A DNA stretch of 18,407 bases from assembly GCA_018397055.1 (NCBI GenBank), contig JAGTQS010000029.1, forward strand, positions 1 through 18,407. Direction: 5' to 3'. Below, piece after piece: positions 1-9,200 of the stretch. A program made the position numbers and the translations under genes. Below the pieces are notes generated by a model. It worked only from the letters and a program-made list of their open reading frames with translations. It was not told the DNA's origin and made no database searches. Each line of letters opens with the position of its first letter. The first letter of the stretch is position 1. The DNA comes from Candidatus Bathyarchaeota archaeon. Lineage in GTDB: Archaea; Thermoproteota; Bathyarchaeia; Bathyarchaeales; DTEX01.

Positions 1-585
1 CTTCAGAGATGCCAATTCAACCTTCGCGAAGAGACGCTTCAATGTTAACAGACGAACCATCAAACACCAAACGATAAAAGACAGGAGAACGAATTATGCA
101 TTAGACTACCATAATAATAAAAAATCTTATTTCGATTATAAATATTTGGTTGTGTCTGCTAATCAGTTAACATTTGATCCCTTTTCTTGTGAAGGAGAGC
201 GAGCATTCTCACCTTGATGTGCCGTCTTATCTCATATTACTTCCTTTCATCTTGTTTCGTAAGGTTTACTTACCTCTCTGAAGGCTGGCGCCAATTTGAT
301 TCTGTTAATGATGGTTATTGGATGAAACAGTTCCAATTTAGCTTATTTGAGGTTCTAATAATCACTATCGGAACTGACTAATTAAGTGACTTCTTTTGGT
401 GCGTTGTCAGTCTAAGTAAGAACATATGTAATGTTATACTTTTTTCGTCCCAGTTCAACCTTAAAACTTGAAGTTTTCAGGAGAAACATCTATTGAGTGC
501 GCCCCTTCAATAGGGGTTGAATAAGCGAAAACTTCCAATTCTATTATTAGTTGAGTCGAAAAGCTTTGTTTTTCCTGAAAACTGT
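1..585. other. No convincing gene; possible transposase scrap at the left edge
   Basis: I see no ORF of believable length or composition on either strand. The minus strand between about 95 and 17 reads, between two stops, a 26-codon peptide containing SPVFYRLVFDGSSVN, which loosely resembles the xPVYYRxxxGSVxD segment of IS4-like DDE transposases; it is too short to call. Around 454-521 there are nested inverted repeats (TTCAACC at 454-460 against GGTTGAA at 515-521, AAAACTT/AAGTTTT, and CCCC/GGGG around TTCAATA). The stretch is AT-rich and probably non-coding. Confidence 0.4.
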
Positions 586-724
586 TTTTCTCATCTCCCT
601 ATTTTCGCCTCTTCTATCTCCTCTTAACCCCTTAATGTATTTGGGGGCATGCCGTTTCTGAGCAACTAAGTAGTGAAATAGTTTACAAGTTAGGTCTCTT
701 AAGTAAAATAGGGAGATGAGAAAA
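586..724. repeat. 139-bp element with perfect 20-bp terminal inverted repeats (MITE-like)
   Basis: The left arm TTTTCTCATCTCCCTATTTT (586-605) is the exact reverse complement of the right arm at 705-724, with 99 bp between. Pairing stops at both arm ends (585/725 and 606/704 do not match), as expected for a bounded element rather than a long decayed hairpin. The interior has no convincing gene. This architecture fits a miniature inverted-repeat transposable element. I see no clear target-site duplication next to the arms, so a structured RNA or a large regulatory palindrome is also possible. Confidence 0.5.
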
Positions 725-790
725 CAACATGCAGTTGCAATTTTCATTGCGCGATGTTATCAATCCCTTTAACACATGCGAGTAGGTGAC

Positions 791-961
791 TTATTCTTTG
801 CCTCTAACCTTCCCTTTCGCCCGTACATGGTCTAAGCGCCCAACGAAGCTGAGTTTACTTCCATGGTGGATGTAATTTCTGTTCAGTTTTCTGTTAAGTT
901 CGTTTTGTATCTCGAGTCGTCTGTTTTTAGGCTTGACAATGAGCCTTGCTTTGTCCCCCAT
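791..961 (-). CDS. Possible small basic protein of 56 residues (uncertain)
   Basis: From an ATG at 961 the minus strand reads a 56-residue, strongly basic peptide (about a quarter Lys/Arg, e.g. RLIVKPKNRRLEIQNELNRK). No family is recognised. The frame is open further upstream, but that part overlaps the plus-strand ORF 946-1221 and reads like a shadow. No clear ribosome-binding site precedes the ATG. It could be a real small gene, a C-terminal scrap of a larger gene, or chance. It abuts, tail to tail in coding quality, the plus-strand ORF that becomes protein-like from about 950. Confidence 0.2.
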   Translation of the reverse strand: MGDKARLIVKPKNRRLEIQNELNRKLNRNYIHHGSKLSFVGRLDHVRAKGKVRGKE

Positions 962-1221
962 GGTTGGGTTTCGCAGGAGATTTCCCACATGGATACCTTC
1001 CAGAATTCGCAAAAGATCTAGGAACGGAGTTAACCACAGCCAGCATGGCTTTGTACATTGATGGCGAGAAGGTTGAGCTGAGAAAGTGGAGACACTTCCA
1101 TCAGGCGTGGAACTACGAGACAAACGTATTAGAACAGGCATTCCTGACAGCGTTCTCTGTTCAGTTTGACATTGGATACTTTGAAAAGGGAAAAACTTAC
1201 GAGTTCAAGAGAGAAATGTAG
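946..1221 (+). pseudogene. Truncated ORF, probable C-terminal remnant of an unidentified protein
   Basis: A 91-codon frame, nominally from a TTG. From about residue 5 the composition is protein-like, with segments such as DLGTELTTASMALYIDGEKV, WNYETNVLEQAF and VQFDIGYFEKGKTYEF ending at a TAG. The aromatic, alternating pattern suggests a beta-rich extracellular-type domain, but I do not recognise a family. There is no ribosome-binding site before the TTG, and a stop lies only two codons upstream of it. The likeliest reading is the 3' end of a larger gene whose 5' part has been lost; its beginning coincides with the opposite-strand ORF 791-961. No promoter is visible. Confidence 0.35.
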
Positions 1222-1316
1222 AAGGCAGGAACAATCTAGCTAACCCAAACCCTCTACGTAGAATTCTACTAACAATATTCTATTATGGCCCCCCTCCTTC
1301 TATTTTCACAGACTGC

Positions 1317-2173
1317 TTAAAAGAGGTTCGGTTGCAGCATTACATTGTATGCTTGCGGGTAACAATAAACGGTTGAGGACGGTTTTCGATGAATTTGAAG
1401 CGTGCAGAAAAACTGTTTAAACATAAAGATGAGTATAAAGGCGAGTGTAATAACTGTCAGAAAGTAGAATGGAAAGACGAATCTTGAGATACCTGCTTCA
1501 ACAAACAGTACAATGTTTGACGCGTTTGTTGATGCATGATATAACGATGTGGTAAGCAAGCTCCTTCCAGTAAGATTGTAAAGCCACGTATAAGATATGG
1601 AGTGAAAAAGCATGAAAACAGCGAACCAAAGAAAATTATGATAGTTAACTGCCATAACGCTGTCTTTAACTGCAAAAGCGGCCAATGCCACAATGCCCAA
1701 AAAACTCCGACAATCAGGCTTGAGACAAGCGCATTATGTTTCTTTTGTAACGCAGGCAAAGCGTAGCCTCTCCATCCTATTTCCTCCCACATATTCATCA
1801 AGAAACTCGTAATCAAGATCGGCGCAAACTCAGTCAACTTCATCAAGTCCAAAGTATATGATCCTCCAAAGGTAGACAACAACAAGACTGAACATACCGC
1901 AAGAACCAAAGGAACAAGAACAGCAGCCAAAAACCACCACTTTGAAAAGCCCTTACGACCAAATTGACTGAACAAATATTCTGCCCCATCCCCTCTAAAC
2001 TCAAGTTTAGCCACTATGAGCGCGGCAATAGTGGGAGAAATACCGCCAACAATCACAAAAACAAAAACCAGATCAGACTGGATCACTCCATAAGAGGCTA
2101 AAACCCACGGAGCATATACTAAACTGCCAATTAGTAAAACCAAACTGAAATAATAAACAATAAGTCTATCCAA
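1317..2173 (-). pseudogene. CPBP-family intramembrane metalloprotease, frameshifted
   Basis: The first part carries the CPBP (CAAX protease/bacteriocin-processing, ABI) motif 1, MNMWEEIGWRGYALP, with the paired glutamates and the distal arginine, then motif 2, GVFWALWHWP, whose His is a metal ligand. After PLLQLK the frame becomes unrelated, while the next frame continues the family: KDSVMAV, LWFAVFMLFHSISYTWLYN, then HASTNAS (motif 3) and a last membrane helix. One base is missing at about 1664-1668; restoring it joins the halves into a multi-helix membrane protein of about 285 residues. The start at TTG 2173 is preferred over GTG 2182, because the GTG lies inside the Shine-Dalgarno sequence. 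CPBP proteins often process prenylated proteins or peptides; the substrate here is unknown. A second, more decayed CPBP copy lies directly upstream at 2266-2604. Confidence 0.85.
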
Positions 2174-2177
2174 AGTA

Positions 2178-2185
2178 ATCACCTC
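2178..2185 (-). promoter_or_regulatory. Shine-Dalgarno GAGGTGAT that decides the CPBP start
   Basis: The minus strand reads GAGGTGAT, complementary to the 3' end of archaeal 16S rRNA, followed by 4 nt and a TTG (2173-2171). An upstream GTG (2182) is part of this site, so TTG is the better start. Confidence 0.55.
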
Positions 2186-2265
2186 TTTTGTTTTTAGTTA
2201 TGACTTTAATCTTCATTCGAACCATTATTTTTGCTTCGAACACTGCTAACAAAATTATGGCTACA

Positions 2266-2604
2266 CTAATTATTAAAAAATAGTATTGTTGGGACGTTTC
2301 CTATTTCAAAAACTGGAAAAACTACGTAAGTTGACGGGTTAAGCATCGCATGAAAAATTAAGGCAGCAAGGACACCTTTCTTCCAGTATTGTCATACAAC
2401 CAAGGAAGTGGACAAAAACAGAAAAATTGTGCTTAGAAACATTGCGAATCCAAATTCATATTGAGGACCCAACCAGTCCATGAAGTTTACTGGTAAATAC
2501 CAAACAACTGTAGCATCCAAAAACCACGGCCGCGCAAAGGCAACCGGGAAAAACGACGCCAAATCCTCGTTCACAGACTTACCTCGAATTATACAAACAA
2601 CCAA
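2266..2604 (-). pseudogene. C-terminal remnant of a second CPBP-family membrane protease
   Basis: Read across frames this strand gives VVWYLPVNFMDW (degenerate motif 2, with Tyr where the conserved His should be), GPQYEFGFAMFLSTIFLF (membrane helix), WLYDNTGRK, and VLAALIFHAMLNPSTYVVFP (motif 3 with its HAMLN), then a stop. The first and last parts share one frame, which has an in-frame TGA at 2392; the WLYDNTGRK segment between them is in another frame, so two compensating single-base indels lie within about 30 bp. The N-terminal half with the catalytic glutamates is absent. It is therefore a dead copy of the same family as 1317-2173, in the same orientation, probably from a tandem duplication or successive insertions. 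Confidence 0.7.
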
Positions 2605-2904
2605 ACTTTTTTTGGCTCAAACAAACTAATGTTTCATGTTGCATCCAAAGACCCTATTGATCTGAGAAACCCAAAAAAAGGGTTTAATGGATATACTAAG
2701 TCTTTCTTTGCCCTGTTCCTTGCTAGTTTAAGGCAACCTCCAATGGCCTCAGGGCGATACATAATGTCCAGAAACAGAAAACAAGTCAAATCTAAACGCA
2801 TGCAACCACGTTTTATAATGGTTTATGCTTCCCAAAAAATACAAAACCGAACACTTCTTTAAGGGTGGGAATAAACAGTGTGGATTTTTCTCTGAACTGT
2901 AAAT
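2605..2904. other. Intergenic stretch with no supported gene
   Basis: Both strands carry short open frames (77 codons on plus, about 60 on minus) but neither has a recognisable motif, a ribosome-binding site or a convincing composition. It separates the dead CPBP copy from the zinc-ribbon membrane protein and may contain the missing half of that copy in unrecognisable form. Confidence 0.4.
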
Positions 2905-3702
2905 TCAGAAGCATGTTGCGCCGCATCTAGGGCAATGCCGATGCCTTAACGTGTGTTCAGAGTCCCAACTTGATTCTGAAACACCTATTTTTAGGAACAA
3001 CATTTTGCATCTTTTGCATCTTGTAAAGATAAGCCTTGAAGGAATTTCAGTCAATATGTACACGAACAAGACTAAAATCATGAAAGTGCTAAGGTCAGCG
3101 ACAAACTCACCTCTCATCAACGGCGCTCCTATCATTTCAGATACGAGTAATACAAAATCCCTAAAAACAAGGAAGTTGCTTTCCGTAAATAATACAGCTA
3201 AAATCATTGTTCTTATGCCAAACAAAATTGTTCTCCAGTCACCGTTCAAAACGTTTCTCTGATTCCCCCTAAAAAGTCCATTAGCGATACCTTTAGCAAC
3301 CTTACATAGCCCAATAAGGAAAAGCAGTATGCTTAGTGCATAATAGACTGAAAGAGTAACACGGAGCCAAGAATCAAACAAACACGCCGTGACGGCTAAC
3401 ATTAAACAGCAAGTTAGGTTTCCAACAGCCTTTGGTAGCTGCTTCTTAGCAAAATCAGCAACAATCAGAATAAAAAATCTGAAAGCCGATAACCAAATAA
3501 ACAATAATACGAAATTTGCCGTCGTACCCGAAAATATGACTAAACCTTCAGAGATTGCATCTCTAATAATGTCAACCAATTCCGACAACAGGGAGAGATT
3601 ATAAAGCCAGTATACTACAACTGCCAAGGCTAACAGACAAAGCCAGACAATGTTGATCAAATCATCACTAAGCATCTTCCTTTTTGTTTGCACTGCAGAC
3701 AT
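2905..3702 (-). CDS. Unknown polytopic membrane protein with C-terminal zinc ribbon
   Basis: 265 residues. About five to six hydrophobic segments are visible: residues ~16-40, ~53-85, ~92-140 (probably two helices), ~158-190 and ~203-222. The last 40 residues are soluble and carry CKRC (C229, C232) and CPRC (C257, C260), plus C264, a treble-clef or zinc-ribbon arrangement probably facing the cytoplasm. No enzyme motif is recognised. Zinc-ribbon tails on membrane proteins are common in archaea and may mediate protein or nucleic-acid contacts; the role here is unknown. The ATG at 3702 is the first Met, with another at codon 10. It is transcribed away from pyrD, sharing the 3703-3991 intergenic region. 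Confidence 0.7.
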   Translation of the reverse strand: MSAVQTKRKMLSDDLINIVWLCLLALAVVVYWLYNLSLLSELVDIIRDAISEGLVIFSGTTANFVLLFIWLSAFRFFILIVADFAKKQLPKAVGNLTCCLMLAVTACLFDSWLRVTLSVYYALSILLFLIGLCKVAKGIANGLFRGNQRNVLNGDWRTILFGIRTMILAVLFTESNFLVFRDFVLLVSEMIGAPLMRGEFVADLSTFMILVLFVYILTEIPSRLIFTRCKRCKMLFLKIGVSESSWDSEHTLRHRHCPRCGATCF

Positions 3703-3991
3703 TCTTTGTACACCAAATAACCCGAACGTGCTTTTTGATCTTTACAAACCACGTCAAGACTTATATTATTCACGCTGCTTCTTCGAAGAAACCCCTTCAA
3801 CTAGCATACGGTTGACTGTCTGTACATGCATCTCGCATGCGCATGACGCGAGCAACATCTGACGCGTCATTTATATGATGATAAATATGTACCCTCTAAT
3901 TACATTCCATCAAGTGCCGTAGCCCTTAACCTGTTTGCGTATGAATTGCATAATTTAATATACTTTAAGGTTAAGGTTTTATTGAAAAGTC
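3703..3991. promoter_or_regulatory. Divergent intergenic region with palindrome cluster
   Basis: This separates the minus-strand membrane protein gene from pyrD. At 3833-3870 short palindromes cluster: CATGCGCATG, then ATGACGCG (3843-3850) facing CGCGTCAT (3863-3870). TGACGCG also occurs as a direct repeat (3844-3850 and 3860-3866). Such a cluster could be a repressor operator for either neighbour; no factor can be named. It lies about 90 bp upstream of the pyrD TATA box, which is far for simple occlusion. Confidence 0.35.
3954..3963 (+). promoter_or_regulatory. TATA-like box of the pyrD operon
   Basis: TTTAATATAC lies 29-38 nt before the pyrD ATG. With an archaeal TATA-to-start distance of about 26 nt from the box centre, transcription would begin near 3984, giving a very short leader of about 8 nt without a Shine-Dalgarno sequence. 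Confidence 0.5.
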
Positions 3992-4912
3992 ATGTTTAAT
4001 GCTGAAAGACTCAAAGTAAAGTTGGCTGAGTTAGACCTCTGCAACCCCACAGTTCTTGCTTCTGGAATCCTCGGCATCACGTCAAAAAGCCTCAGAGAAG
4101 TGGCTCGTTCAGGAGCAGGCGCCGTTACAACAAAGTCAGTTGGGCTTGAACCACGTGACGGATATGCAAACCCAACGGTCATCCATGTTGAATGTGGACT
4201 GCTTAACGCTTTAGGATTGCCTAATCCTGGGATCCATAAATTCTCTGAGGAGCTGAAAGAACTCGGTGACTTGGAGGTTCCGCTGATCCTCAGCGTCTAC
4301 GGCTACTCAGCAAAAGAGTACGGAGCTGTTGCTAAAATGGGGGAGGAAGCTGGGGTTGACGCTGTTGAGTTAAACCTTTCCTGCCCGCACGTGAAAGGCG
4401 TCGGGGCTGAGATTGGCCAAAGTCCTGAAAAAATCAGGGAAATCGTTAAGGAAGTTAAGGTTCAGGTTAAGGTTCCAGTGTTCGCGAAGCTGACTCCAAA
4501 TGTTTCTGACATTGCAGACCTGGCGAAGGCCGCTGCTTCGTGCGGCGTGGACGGCATAACGGCGATCAACACGGTCAAGGCTATGGCGATAGATGTTGAA
4601 ACTGCACGTCCCATTCTTTCGAACAAGATAGGTGGGCTTTCCGGGGGCGCTGTGAAACCAGTAGCCGTAAGGTGCGTATACGAGATTTACAAGGCGGTGA
4701 AAGTGCCAATAATCGGCTGCGGCGGCGTCAGAACGTGGAAGGATGCTGTGGAGTTCATGTTAGCCGGCGCCTCAGCAGTTCAGATTGGAAGTGCAATCGC
4801 CTTCGAAGACCTAGCTGTCTTCAAGTCCATTACAGACGGCATATGCAAGTACCTCGAAAGGAAAAATGTAAAGAGCGTGAACGAAATTGTCGGGATGGCA
4901 CACAGACGCTAA
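3992..4912 (+). CDS. pyrD: Dihydroorotate dehydrogenase, catalytic subunit (class 1B)
   Basis: FMN-dependent oxidation of dihydroorotate to orotate, the fourth step of pyrimidine synthesis, in the cytoplasm. The 306 residues match the usual length of the class 1 TIM barrel. Visible motifs: TTKSVGLEPRDGY (K48, flavin contact), the substrate loop NPTVIH with GLPNPG, NLSCPHVKG with the catalytic Cys131 (Cys rather than Ser is typical of class 1B), FAKLTPN (K166), AINT (N193), GGLSG (214-218) and the phosphate-binding GCGGVRTWKDAVEFMLAGA. Its partner PyrK is encoded next and overlaps by 26 nt, as expected for the class 1B heterotetramer that passes electrons to NAD. The operon starts here, with a TATA-like box just upstream. 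Confidence 0.97.
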   Translation: MFNAERLKVKLAELDLCNPTVLASGILGITSKSLREVARSGAGAVTTKSVGLEPRDGYANPTVIHVECGLLNALGLPNPGIHKFSEELKELGDLEVPLILSVYGYSAKEYGAVAKMGEEAGVDAVELNLSCPHVKGVGAEIGQSPEKIREIVKEVKVQVKVPVFAKLTPNVSDIADLAKAAASCGVDGITAINTVKAMAIDVETARPILSNKIGGLSGGAVKPVAVRCVYEIYKAVKVPIIGCGGVRTWKDAVEFMLAGASAVQIGSAIAFEDLAVFKSITDGICKYLERKNVKSVNEIVGMAHRR

Positions 4913-5711
4913 CCAGTTAAGAACAGTAAGCATTCAAAAGGTTGTTACAGAAACCGAGCTAGTTAAGACTCTTTATTTTAGAGACAAGCATTGCGCAAGT
5001 GCGAAGCCAGGGCAGTTCATCATGGTTTGGATCCCAGGCGTCGACGAGATCCCACTAAGCATCTCATCAATCAATGGCAGCTTAGTCTCCATTACCGTCA
5101 AAGAGGTGGGGGAGGCAACTCGAACCCTTAACAGAATGAGAGAAGGCGGACTGATTGGTGTTCGAGGACCCTTTGGAACGCACTACAAGGTCGTTGGAAA
5201 ATCAGCCTTAATCGTTGGCGGAGGCGTTGGAACAGCACCTTTGATGCTGTTAACCTCTAGACTCGCAGGAGAAAAGGTAAAAGCCGTTGTTGTCGAGGGC
5301 GCCAAAACCAGAAGTGAACTTCTTTTCGTCGACCAATTAGTTGAATTGCAAAAGAATAACGGTTTCAAGGCGATTTTCACGACAGATGACGGAAGCTACG
5401 GAACCAAAGGCCTCGTAACGGATGCTACCGAAAAGCTACTTTCTACAGAACGTTTCGACATCATTTACGCCTGCGGAAACGAGGCTATGACAACAAGGAT
5501 CTTTGAGCTAGCTGAAAAATACGGGACTCCTCTGCAAGCCAGCCTTGAACGTTTCATGTATTGCGCGATGGGAATTTGTGGAAGCTGCGTCATAGGGAAA
5601 TACCGCGTCTGCAGGGATGGCCCGGTTTTCAACCAAACTCAGCTTAAAGAGGTTGAAGACGATCTTGGAAAAATAAAACTTGACCCAAAAGGAGAAAAAG
5701 TTAAAGCATAA
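4887..5711 (+). CDS. pyrK: Dihydroorotate dehydrogenase, electron-transfer subunit
   Basis: An FAD and [2Fe-2S] protein that takes electrons from PyrD and reduces NAD. 274 residues in ferredoxin-reductase order: an N-terminal beta barrel with PGQFIMVW and IPLSISSING (FAD binding), GVRGPFG, then the nucleotide-binding fold with ALIVGGGVGTAPLMLL (residues 107-122), CGNEAM, and a C-terminal iron-sulphur loop with C226, C231, C234 and C242 (C-x4-C-x2-C-x7-C). The start is the TTG at 4887 inside pyrD: no other ATG, GTG or TTG precedes the conserved LRTVSIQKVV segment, so the overlap and translational coupling are probably real. It is followed after 26 nt by the YbaK-like gene. Confidence 0.95.
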   Translation: MSGWHTDANQLRTVSIQKVVTETELVKTLYFRDKHCASAKPGQFIMVWIPGVDEIPLSISSINGSLVSITVKEVGEATRTLNRMREGGLIGVRGPFGTHYKVVGKSALIVGGGVGTAPLMLLTSRLAGEKVKAVVVEGAKTRSELLFVDQLVELQKNNGFKAIFTTDDGSYGTKGLVTDATEKLLSTERFDIIYACGNEAMTTRIFELAEKYGTPLQASLERFMYCAMGICGSCVIGKYRVCRDGPVFNQTQLKEVEDDLGKIKLDPKGEKVKA

Positions 5712-5737
5712 AACAAGCATCGAAGGTTGAAACAAAA

Positions 5738-6205
5738 ATGAGCCGTGCTGCAAACTTCGAGGAATATCTACAAAACAACAGAATCTGGCACAGATTCATT
5801 CAAAAAACCGAAACTGTTCACACTTCTGACGCAGCTAAATCCGCTGGAGTGGACCTTCATAAACTAACGAAAAATCTGGTCTCAGAAACAGACGAAGGTG
5901 AACGTGTGCTTTTGATTGTGCCAGGCGACAGAAAAGTTGACCTTAAAGCAGCTGCCACCGCGTTAAAGGCGAAAAACGTTCGGCTGGTCCCATTTGACAA
6001 GGCGGAGGAAATCAGCGGGTACCCACCAGGCGGAACCCCTTCAGTAGGACATAAGACAAGAATGCGGGTTGTGGTCGACGAGGAACTTCTAAAGTTCGAA
6101 ACCGTTTTTTGCGGAGGAGGCTCCAGAGATAAACTCGTCGAACTAAGAACCGTTGACGTTATCAAGTATAACGACGCTAAGGTTGCCAAGATTTCGACGC
6201 AATAA
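5738..6205 (+). CDS. YbaK/ProX-type aminoacyl-tRNA deacylase
   Basis: 155 residues, the full length of the YbaK/EbsC/ProX editing domain, which hydrolyses mischarged tRNAs (for example Cys- or Ala-tRNAPro) in trans. Seen in the sequence: TKNLV with the conserved catalytic-site lysine (K45), the loop SGYPPGGTPSVGH typical of the family, and a final VFCGGGSRDKLVEL strand-loop. The precise tRNA specificity cannot be read from sequence. It lies 26 nt downstream of pyrK with a weak ribosome-binding site (AAGGTTGA), so it probably belongs to the pyrDK transcript, although the functions are unrelated. It converges on ileS, with stops 17 bp apart. Confidence 0.9.
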   Translation: MSRAANFEEYLQNNRIWHRFIQKTETVHTSDAAKSAGVDLHKLTKNLVSETDEGERVLLIVPGDRKVDLKAAATALKAKNVRLVPFDKAEEISGYPPGGTPSVGHKTRMRVVVDEELLKFETVFCGGGSRDKLVELRTVDVIKYNDAKVAKISTQ

Positions 6206-6222
6206 AATCATAACCAAAAATC

Positions 6223-9200
6223 TTAGGTGTTTACTTTTTTAACGCCAATGGTAACTGTTAAGCCGCTGATCTTGTAGGTCGACTTGTAGGCGTCACTCGG
6301 TATTCGACCTTCATTTAGAGAAACTGACAGCGTTTCTATAGCTATGTATTCTTCATAGTTTCTAAAGACTTTTGCAAGTGCCGGCTCAGCTTCGTAATAG
6401 GTTATAATCTGGTCCGCAATGTTAAAGCCCGCTTCTTTCCGTTGGTTCTGTATTCGGCGAACAATGTCTCGTGCTAACCCTTCTTCCTTAAGGTCTGACG
6501 GCAACACAGTTTCAACAGCAACCACTATGCCATCCTCCTCGGACAGCGAATACCCCGTTTTTGGATTAGCGGCTACTTCAACCTCTTCTGGAAGCAGCTT
6601 CACAACCTGCTCGCTAATTCTGAGCTTAACGCTTTTTCCTTTCTCAAGATTTTTCGCAATCTTCCCCGCATCAAGTTTCACTAGTTCCTCTTTTATTTTT
6701 GGATACAGCTTCCCGTACTTTTTCCCTAAGACTTGTGGAAGCGGCTTAATTGTGTACTCAACAAGTTCATCCTTCTTTTTCGCGAAGGAAAGCCTTTTAA
6801 CGTTAAGCTCGTCAACGATGATGTCTTTGAACCTTTCAATTTGCTTAATCACCAATTTATCAGCATATATTTTTGCAGTTGAAAGAGGCTGCCTAAGCTT
6901 TATTCCTGCCTTGCTCCTTGCTGAGCGACCGAGGCTACAGACTTTTATGGTTAAATCCATTCCTTTCATTAGCTCGTCGTCGATTGCTTTTCCGTCAGCC
7001 TCTGGCCATTCATTATGATGTACACTTTCAGGAGACGTAGGGTCAACGCTGCGGACAAGGTTTTGATACATTTCTTCTGCGACGAACGGAATGAAAGGTG
7101 CAAGAAGCTTAACAAGAGTTGTTAGACATGTGTATAGAGTTGTGTACGCAGCGTTCTTGTCCTCGTCCTTTTCGCTTTTCCAGAACCGCCGTCTTGAGCG
7201 TCTAACGTACCATGTGGACAGTTCTTCCACAAACTTTTCGATGCTTAACGAGGCGCTGTAAGGATCAAAATCCTCTAGACGCTTCTTCACAGTGTTGATC
7301 ACATTATTTAGCTTAGAAAGAATCCAATTATCCAAAAGAGTCAATGAGTCCCGTCTAACGGTGTTTTCTGGACTCCACTTATCAAGGCTCGCATACGTCG
7401 TGAAGAAGCTGTAAACATTCCATAGGGGAATTAAGAACTGGCGTTTGATTTCCTCCGCTTTCCCATATCCGAAGAGCAGGTTGGTTTCAGGCTTTTTAGT
7501 GCAATACATCCACCGCATTACGTCTGCGCCGATGTTTTCCGCTGCTTCGTCGAACTCTATGGCGTTTCCCCATGACTTGTGCATTTCACGCCCGTCTTCG
7601 CCTAGAACTACGCCGTACCCGAAGCAGACTTCGAAGGGGGCCCGCTTCTCCATTATTGTGCTCATCGCCAACATCGCGTAGAACCAGTTTCTAAACTGGC
7701 CAGGTAGACATTCGCATATGAGCTTAGCGGGGAACCACTTTTCCCAATACGCACGGTCACTACGATAGTTCAGTGTAGAATACGAAACGATGCCGGCGTC
7801 CAACCATGGGTTTCCAACATCCTGTACACGTTGAGATAGCCCTCCACACTTGGAGCACTTGATCTTCACTGCGTCAATCCAAGGTCTATGCGGCGTGTGT
7901 CCCTCAAAAATTTCCCAGCCTTCAACCGCACAAGCTTTAAGCTCTTCTTTGCTGCCGATGACCTCGAAGCCTCCGCATTTTTGGCAAACCCAGATGGGTA
8001 AGGCTAGCCCCCAATATATTTTCTTAGAAATCATCCAGTCTTCCATGTTTTGCAGCCAGTCAAGTTCTTGTTGAAGCCCAAACTCCGGTATCCACCTAAC
8101 CTGCTTGGCAACGTCAATTATTTGGTATCTAAGGTTTCGAGCCTTTTCTTCTTCTGTTACCTCCTCCAACGGCTTGTTCAGTTTTTCACCCATATTGATG
8201 AACCATTCGTCAACAAGCCTGAAAACAAGTTCGCTGCTGCAACGCCAACATACAGGGTAACGGTGAACGTGGTCTTCTGACTTGAAAAGGAGTCCTTTCT
8301 CTCTTAGATCCGCGATCACTTTTGGCGCCGAATCATAGACGTGGGTGCCTGTGAAAGATCCGTAACCCTCTATGAAAACGCCAAATTCGTCAAGCGGAGC
8401 TAAGGCTGGTAAACCGTAGATTTCTCCAAGTTCAAGGTCTTCTTTTCCACAGCCAGGCGCTATGTGAACGATGCCTGTTCCTTCTTCTTCTGTAACTTCG
8501 GTCCAAGGGATAACTTTGTGAAATTCTGGGGCTTTCGAGTCTTTTTGGGCTAGAAGCTCATCATACGGCCCGTGGTACAACCAGCCTTCCATTTTGTTGC
8601 CTTCAAGTTCCTCAACAACCTCGTAATCGCCTTTCGGGAACACTCTTCCAAGAGCAAACCTTCCCAGATACAGGTACTCGCCTTTGTGTTTGACCTTGAC
8701 ATACGTAAAGTTTGGATGCACCGCCGCAGCAACATTCGACGTGAGAGTCCAAGGTGTTGTTGTCCAAACAAGCAACGATTCTCCCATCTTGCCTTTTAAC
8801 GGGAATTTCAATGTGACGCCTGGATGAATCATTTCTCTGTATCCTTCGGTAACTATCTCGTGTTGGGAAAGCGCAGTGGAACATCTGGGACACCAAGGCA
8901 TAACGTCTCTTCCCTTGTAGATCCAGCCATTCTCGTAACACTTTTTTAGAGCAGACCAAATGGTGTAGTTGTTTTCATCTGAAAACGTAAAATATGAACC
9001 GCCAATTTCCGGTGCCCCTAGTCTTCCAACAAGTCTTTCAGCTGAGCCCTGAATTTTCCCGTTTACGCCTTCTATCTCAACTGTTTGTTCTGGATTCTCA
9101 AGACTGTCTGCAAGAAAACGGAGGACATCAGGATTGTCCCATTTCATCCAATAGCCCAGACGAATGGATTGCTCAACCTGTTTCGCTGCGTAACGGAGAG

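Noticed and set aside
495..525. Possible CRISPR repeat
   Set aside because: Only a single unit, with no second copy or spacer-like spacing in the window; kept only as a low-interest observation.
2629..2862. A 77-codon plus-strand frame between the CPBP remnant and the zinc-ribbon protein
   Set aside because: No family, no start signals, basic low-quality composition; equally open frames exist on the other strand.
6419..7018. A 199-codon plus-strand frame inside ileS
   Set aside because: Serine- and phenylalanine-rich shadow of the intact ileS gene on the other strand; no motif or ribosome-binding site.
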